The position numbers and the translations under genes are program-made. From Rosenbergiella nectarea (GTDB lineage Bacteria > Pseudomonadota > Gammaproteobacteria > Enterobacterales > Enterobacteriaceae), in contig NZ_FOGC01000003.1 of the NCBI RefSeq assembly GCF_900111105.1, forward strand, positions 64,945 through 128,944: a stretch of 64,000 bases of DNA, given 5' to 3'. Below are positions 62,261 to 64,000 of the stretch, in pieces. Below the pieces are notes generated by a model. The model saw only the letters and a list, made by a program, of their open reading frames with translations. It was not told the origin of the DNA and ran no database searches. Each line of letters opens with the position of its first letter. Within the stretch, counting starts at the first letter, position 1.

Positions 62261-63958
62261 ATGGAAAAACAATCTTCAGCACTGCTTCACGAGTTAACGG
62301 CTATTGTTGGCAGTAAGCAAGTATTAACCACTCAAGATGATAAATCCTTTTACACCACCGGTTTTCGCGTCGGCCAAGGAGAGGCTCTAGCCGTTATTAT
62401 CCCCGAATCCTTGACTGCACTCTGGCAAGTATTACAACGCTGCGTCGCTGCAGACGTTATCATTTTGATGCAGGCCTCTAATACCGGTATCACCGGTGGC
62501 TCAACGCCAGATGGTAACGATTACGATCGACCCGTAATTATTATCAGCACCCGGCGCTTAAAAGGCATCCAGGTAATCGATGATGGACAACAAGTGATTG
62601 CCTATCCCGGCTCCACCCTTACCGAGTTAGAAGATATCTTAAGGCCCTTACAGCGAGAACCCCATTCGGTGATCGGTTCTTCTTGTATCGGTGCATCAGT
62701 AATTGGTGGATTATGCAATAACTCTGGCGGCTCCCTTATCCGACGTGGGCCGGCTTTTACCGAAAAATCACTCTTCGCACAGATCAGTGAGCAAGGTGAA
62801 ATTACCTTAATCAACAATTTGGGTATTGAATTAGGGGAAACGCCTGACGAAATCCTAAAGAACTTAGAGGCCAAGCAGTTCACCACCGGAGATACCGACA
62901 ACTGGCAAGGTAAGATATGGGCGGATGATTATGCGGAGAAACTACGTGATACCGACTCAGCTTCACCGGCACGTTTTAACGGAGATCCGCATTATTTACA
63001 TGACAGTGCGGGCTGTGCCGGGAAGATTATTGTTTTTGCTGCAAGGCTTGCTACCTTCCCGGCCAGTAAAGCGACAGAGACCTGGTACATCGGCACTAAT
63101 GATGAAAAAGTACTGATAGCGTTGCGACGTTATCTCCTGAACCAGCTTGATCAGCTACCGATCCAAGCCGAATATATTCATGCCAATGCCTTCGATATGA
63201 CGATGCGTTATGCCAAGCATATGATCCTCGCCATACGCCAGTTAGGCCCTCAGTCGATTCCCGGCCTGATGGCGAGAAAGGCGAAATGGGACATTAGGGT
63301 AAAAAATATCAAATGTTTACCCAGTAACCTGACCGATCGTCTGATTCAAGGATTTAATCAATTAACGCCCGCTTTGGTCGCTAAGCGAATACTGGAGTAT
63401 CGCCGCCGCTATCAACATCATCTGTTGATTAAAGCGGACAGTGAACACGCTACACAGTTAACCGCTCTCCTCGATACCTTTTTCACCGAGCAACAAGGCG
63501 ACTATTTTGTTTGTGATAAAAACGAGGCCCAAGATGCATTTTTGATCCGCTTTGCGGTCGCAGGGGCAGCAATTTCTTACTGCGAATATTTGGGCATTGA
63601 CCCTAATGAGCGACTGATTGCTTTCGATGCGGCATTCCGCCGCAACGACGAACAATGGTTATTTGATCTCCCTGCTCATCTCCAGGACCAAATCCAAGCA
63701 GACTCTTGTTGCGGGCACTTCTTCTGTTTAGTGAATCATCAGGATTATATATTGAAACCTGGGGTCGACGGTAAGCAGTTTAAGCAAGAGGTGATCAATT
63801 ACATTGAACAACGTGGCGCACGCTACCCGGCTGAACATAACGTGGGTCATTTATATGCTGCCAAGGAAGATTACCAGCAACATTGGCGCGAACTCGATCC
63901 CACCAATAGTTGTAACCCCGGCATAGGCAAAACGAGTCGTCGTAAGTTTTGGCAGTAA
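62261..63958 (+). CDS. dld: Quinone-dependent D-lactate dehydrogenase Dld
   Basis: 565 residues from the ATG at 62261 (AAGGA upstream; the frame opens 26 codons earlier). FAD-binding type-4 fold: VIIPESLTALWQVLQRCVAADVIILMQASNTGITGGSTP, YPGSTLTELEDILRPL, HSVIGSSCIGASVIGGLCNNSGGSLIRRGPA, and the Dld-specific C-terminus with HNVGHLYAAKEDYQQHWRELDPTNSCNPGIGKTS. Close to E. coli Dld (571). A peripheral inner-membrane enzyme oxidising D-lactate to pyruvate with quinone. D-lactate from the glyoxalase route (gloA) would be its substrate. Confidence 0.94.
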   Translation: MEKQSSALLHELTAIVGSKQVLTTQDDKSFYTTGFRVGQGEALAVIIPESLTALWQVLQRCVAADVIILMQASNTGITGGSTPDGNDYDRPVIIISTRRLKGIQVIDDGQQVIAYPGSTLTELEDILRPLQREPHSVIGSSCIGASVIGGLCNNSGGSLIRRGPAFTEKSLFAQISEQGEITLINNLGIELGETPDEILKNLEAKQFTTGDTDNWQGKIWADDYAEKLRDTDSASPARFNGDPHYLHDSAGCAGKIIVFAARLATFPASKATETWYIGTNDEKVLIALRRYLLNQLDQLPIQAEYIHANAFDMTMRYAKHMILAIRQLGPQSIPGLMARKAKWDIRVKNIKCLPSNLTDRLIQGFNQLTPALVAKRILEYRRRYQHHLLIKADSEHATQLTALLDTFFTEQQGDYFVCDKNEAQDAFLIRFAVAGAAISYCEYLGIDPNERLIAFDAAFRRNDEQWLFDLPAHLQDQIQADSCCGHFFCLVNHQDYILKPGVDGKQFKQEVINYIEQRGARYPAEHNVGHLYAAKEDYQQHWRELDPTNSCNPGIGKTSRRKFWQ

Positions 63959-63965
63959 GCGGTGA

Positions 63966-63991
63966 GGCGTTCTCCCCTTTGGAAGAACGCC
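63966..63991 (+). terminator. dld terminator
   Basis: The stem GGCGTTCT/AGAACGCC, extended by CC/GG, lies 8 bp after the dld stop. Confidence 0.75.
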
Positions 63992-64000
63992 CTCTCACTT

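Noticed and set aside
1-64000. tRNA or rRNA genes
   Set aside because: I saw no TTCGANNC-type T-arm with a matching acceptor stem and no rRNA segments, but a covariance search could find one I missed.

Overview
The window is chromosomal DNA of an enterobacterium. Many proteins match Escherichia/Klebsiella families closely (BioD2, YnfB, YnfD, YdfG, YneE, GlsB, YojI, FhuB/C/D/F, EptA/BasRS, Mqo, Dld, NfsB). Enterobacterales is well supported; Erwiniaceae (for example a Tatumella- or Rosenbergiella-like genus) is my guess from gene content. The window appears to lie in the replication terminus. It holds a near-perfect dif site (14616-14643), three perfect matS (MatP) sites (6483, 33223, 43736) and KOPS octamers that point toward dif from both sides.

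Layout. 1-11.3 kb: conserved housekeeping and catabolic genes: sotB (cut by the window edge), bioD2, ynfD/ynfB, ydfG, guanine deaminase and FAD urate hydroxylase (guaD/hpxO), ecotin, a Tat-exported flavoenzyme with a tri-haem cytochrome c, an SDR and acetolactate decarboxylase. 11.3-15.3 kb: AT-rich accessory DNA around dif. It has an STM2901-family/DUF1493 gene pair with decaying tandem copies, then a 1.5 kb segment of unrecognised small, membrane and secreted proteins flanked by dif on one side and a second Xer-type site on the other. 15.3-22 kb: HipA-like toxin YjjJ, a LysR regulator with a SRPBCC protein, a GT9 glycosyltransferase, NepI and CurA.

22-29 kb: a gene graveyard. rutR and its probable operator remain, but the rut operon is reduced to scraps of rutA and rutD mixed with fragments of LysR, PanB-like, hydrolase, TetR, outer-membrane and metal-binding proteins. 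A frameshifted AraC regulator lies here too; yneE and an aldehyde dehydrogenase are intact. 29-37.3 kb: SDR, gloA-aldA, an AEC transporter with a LysR regulator, a DUF2231/sorbosone-dehydrogenase-like operon, glsB and a beta-carbonic anhydrase. 37.3-46.4 kb: an esterase and a hydroxamate-type siderophore locus (yojI-like exporter and a TonB receptor with an internal stop, divergent from fhuF-fhuC-fhuD-fhuB). A perfect 16-bp dyad sits between the divergent arms.

46.4-64 kb: OprB porin, truncated mdtG, mqo, an MFS gene with an internal stop, katA with a 9-bp VNTR in front, a short YadA-like adhesin with six 78-bp repeats, and a 3-dehydroshikimate-dehydratase-like protein. The polymyxin-resistance locus eptA-basR-basS is broken in all three genes while its PmrA box is perfect. 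Then come an Ada protein lacking three of four zinc cysteines, a shikimate-dehydrogenase-like protein, a UPF0126 channel, nfsB and dld. The repeated single-lesion pseudogenes suggest ongoing gene loss in a specialised niche (inference).
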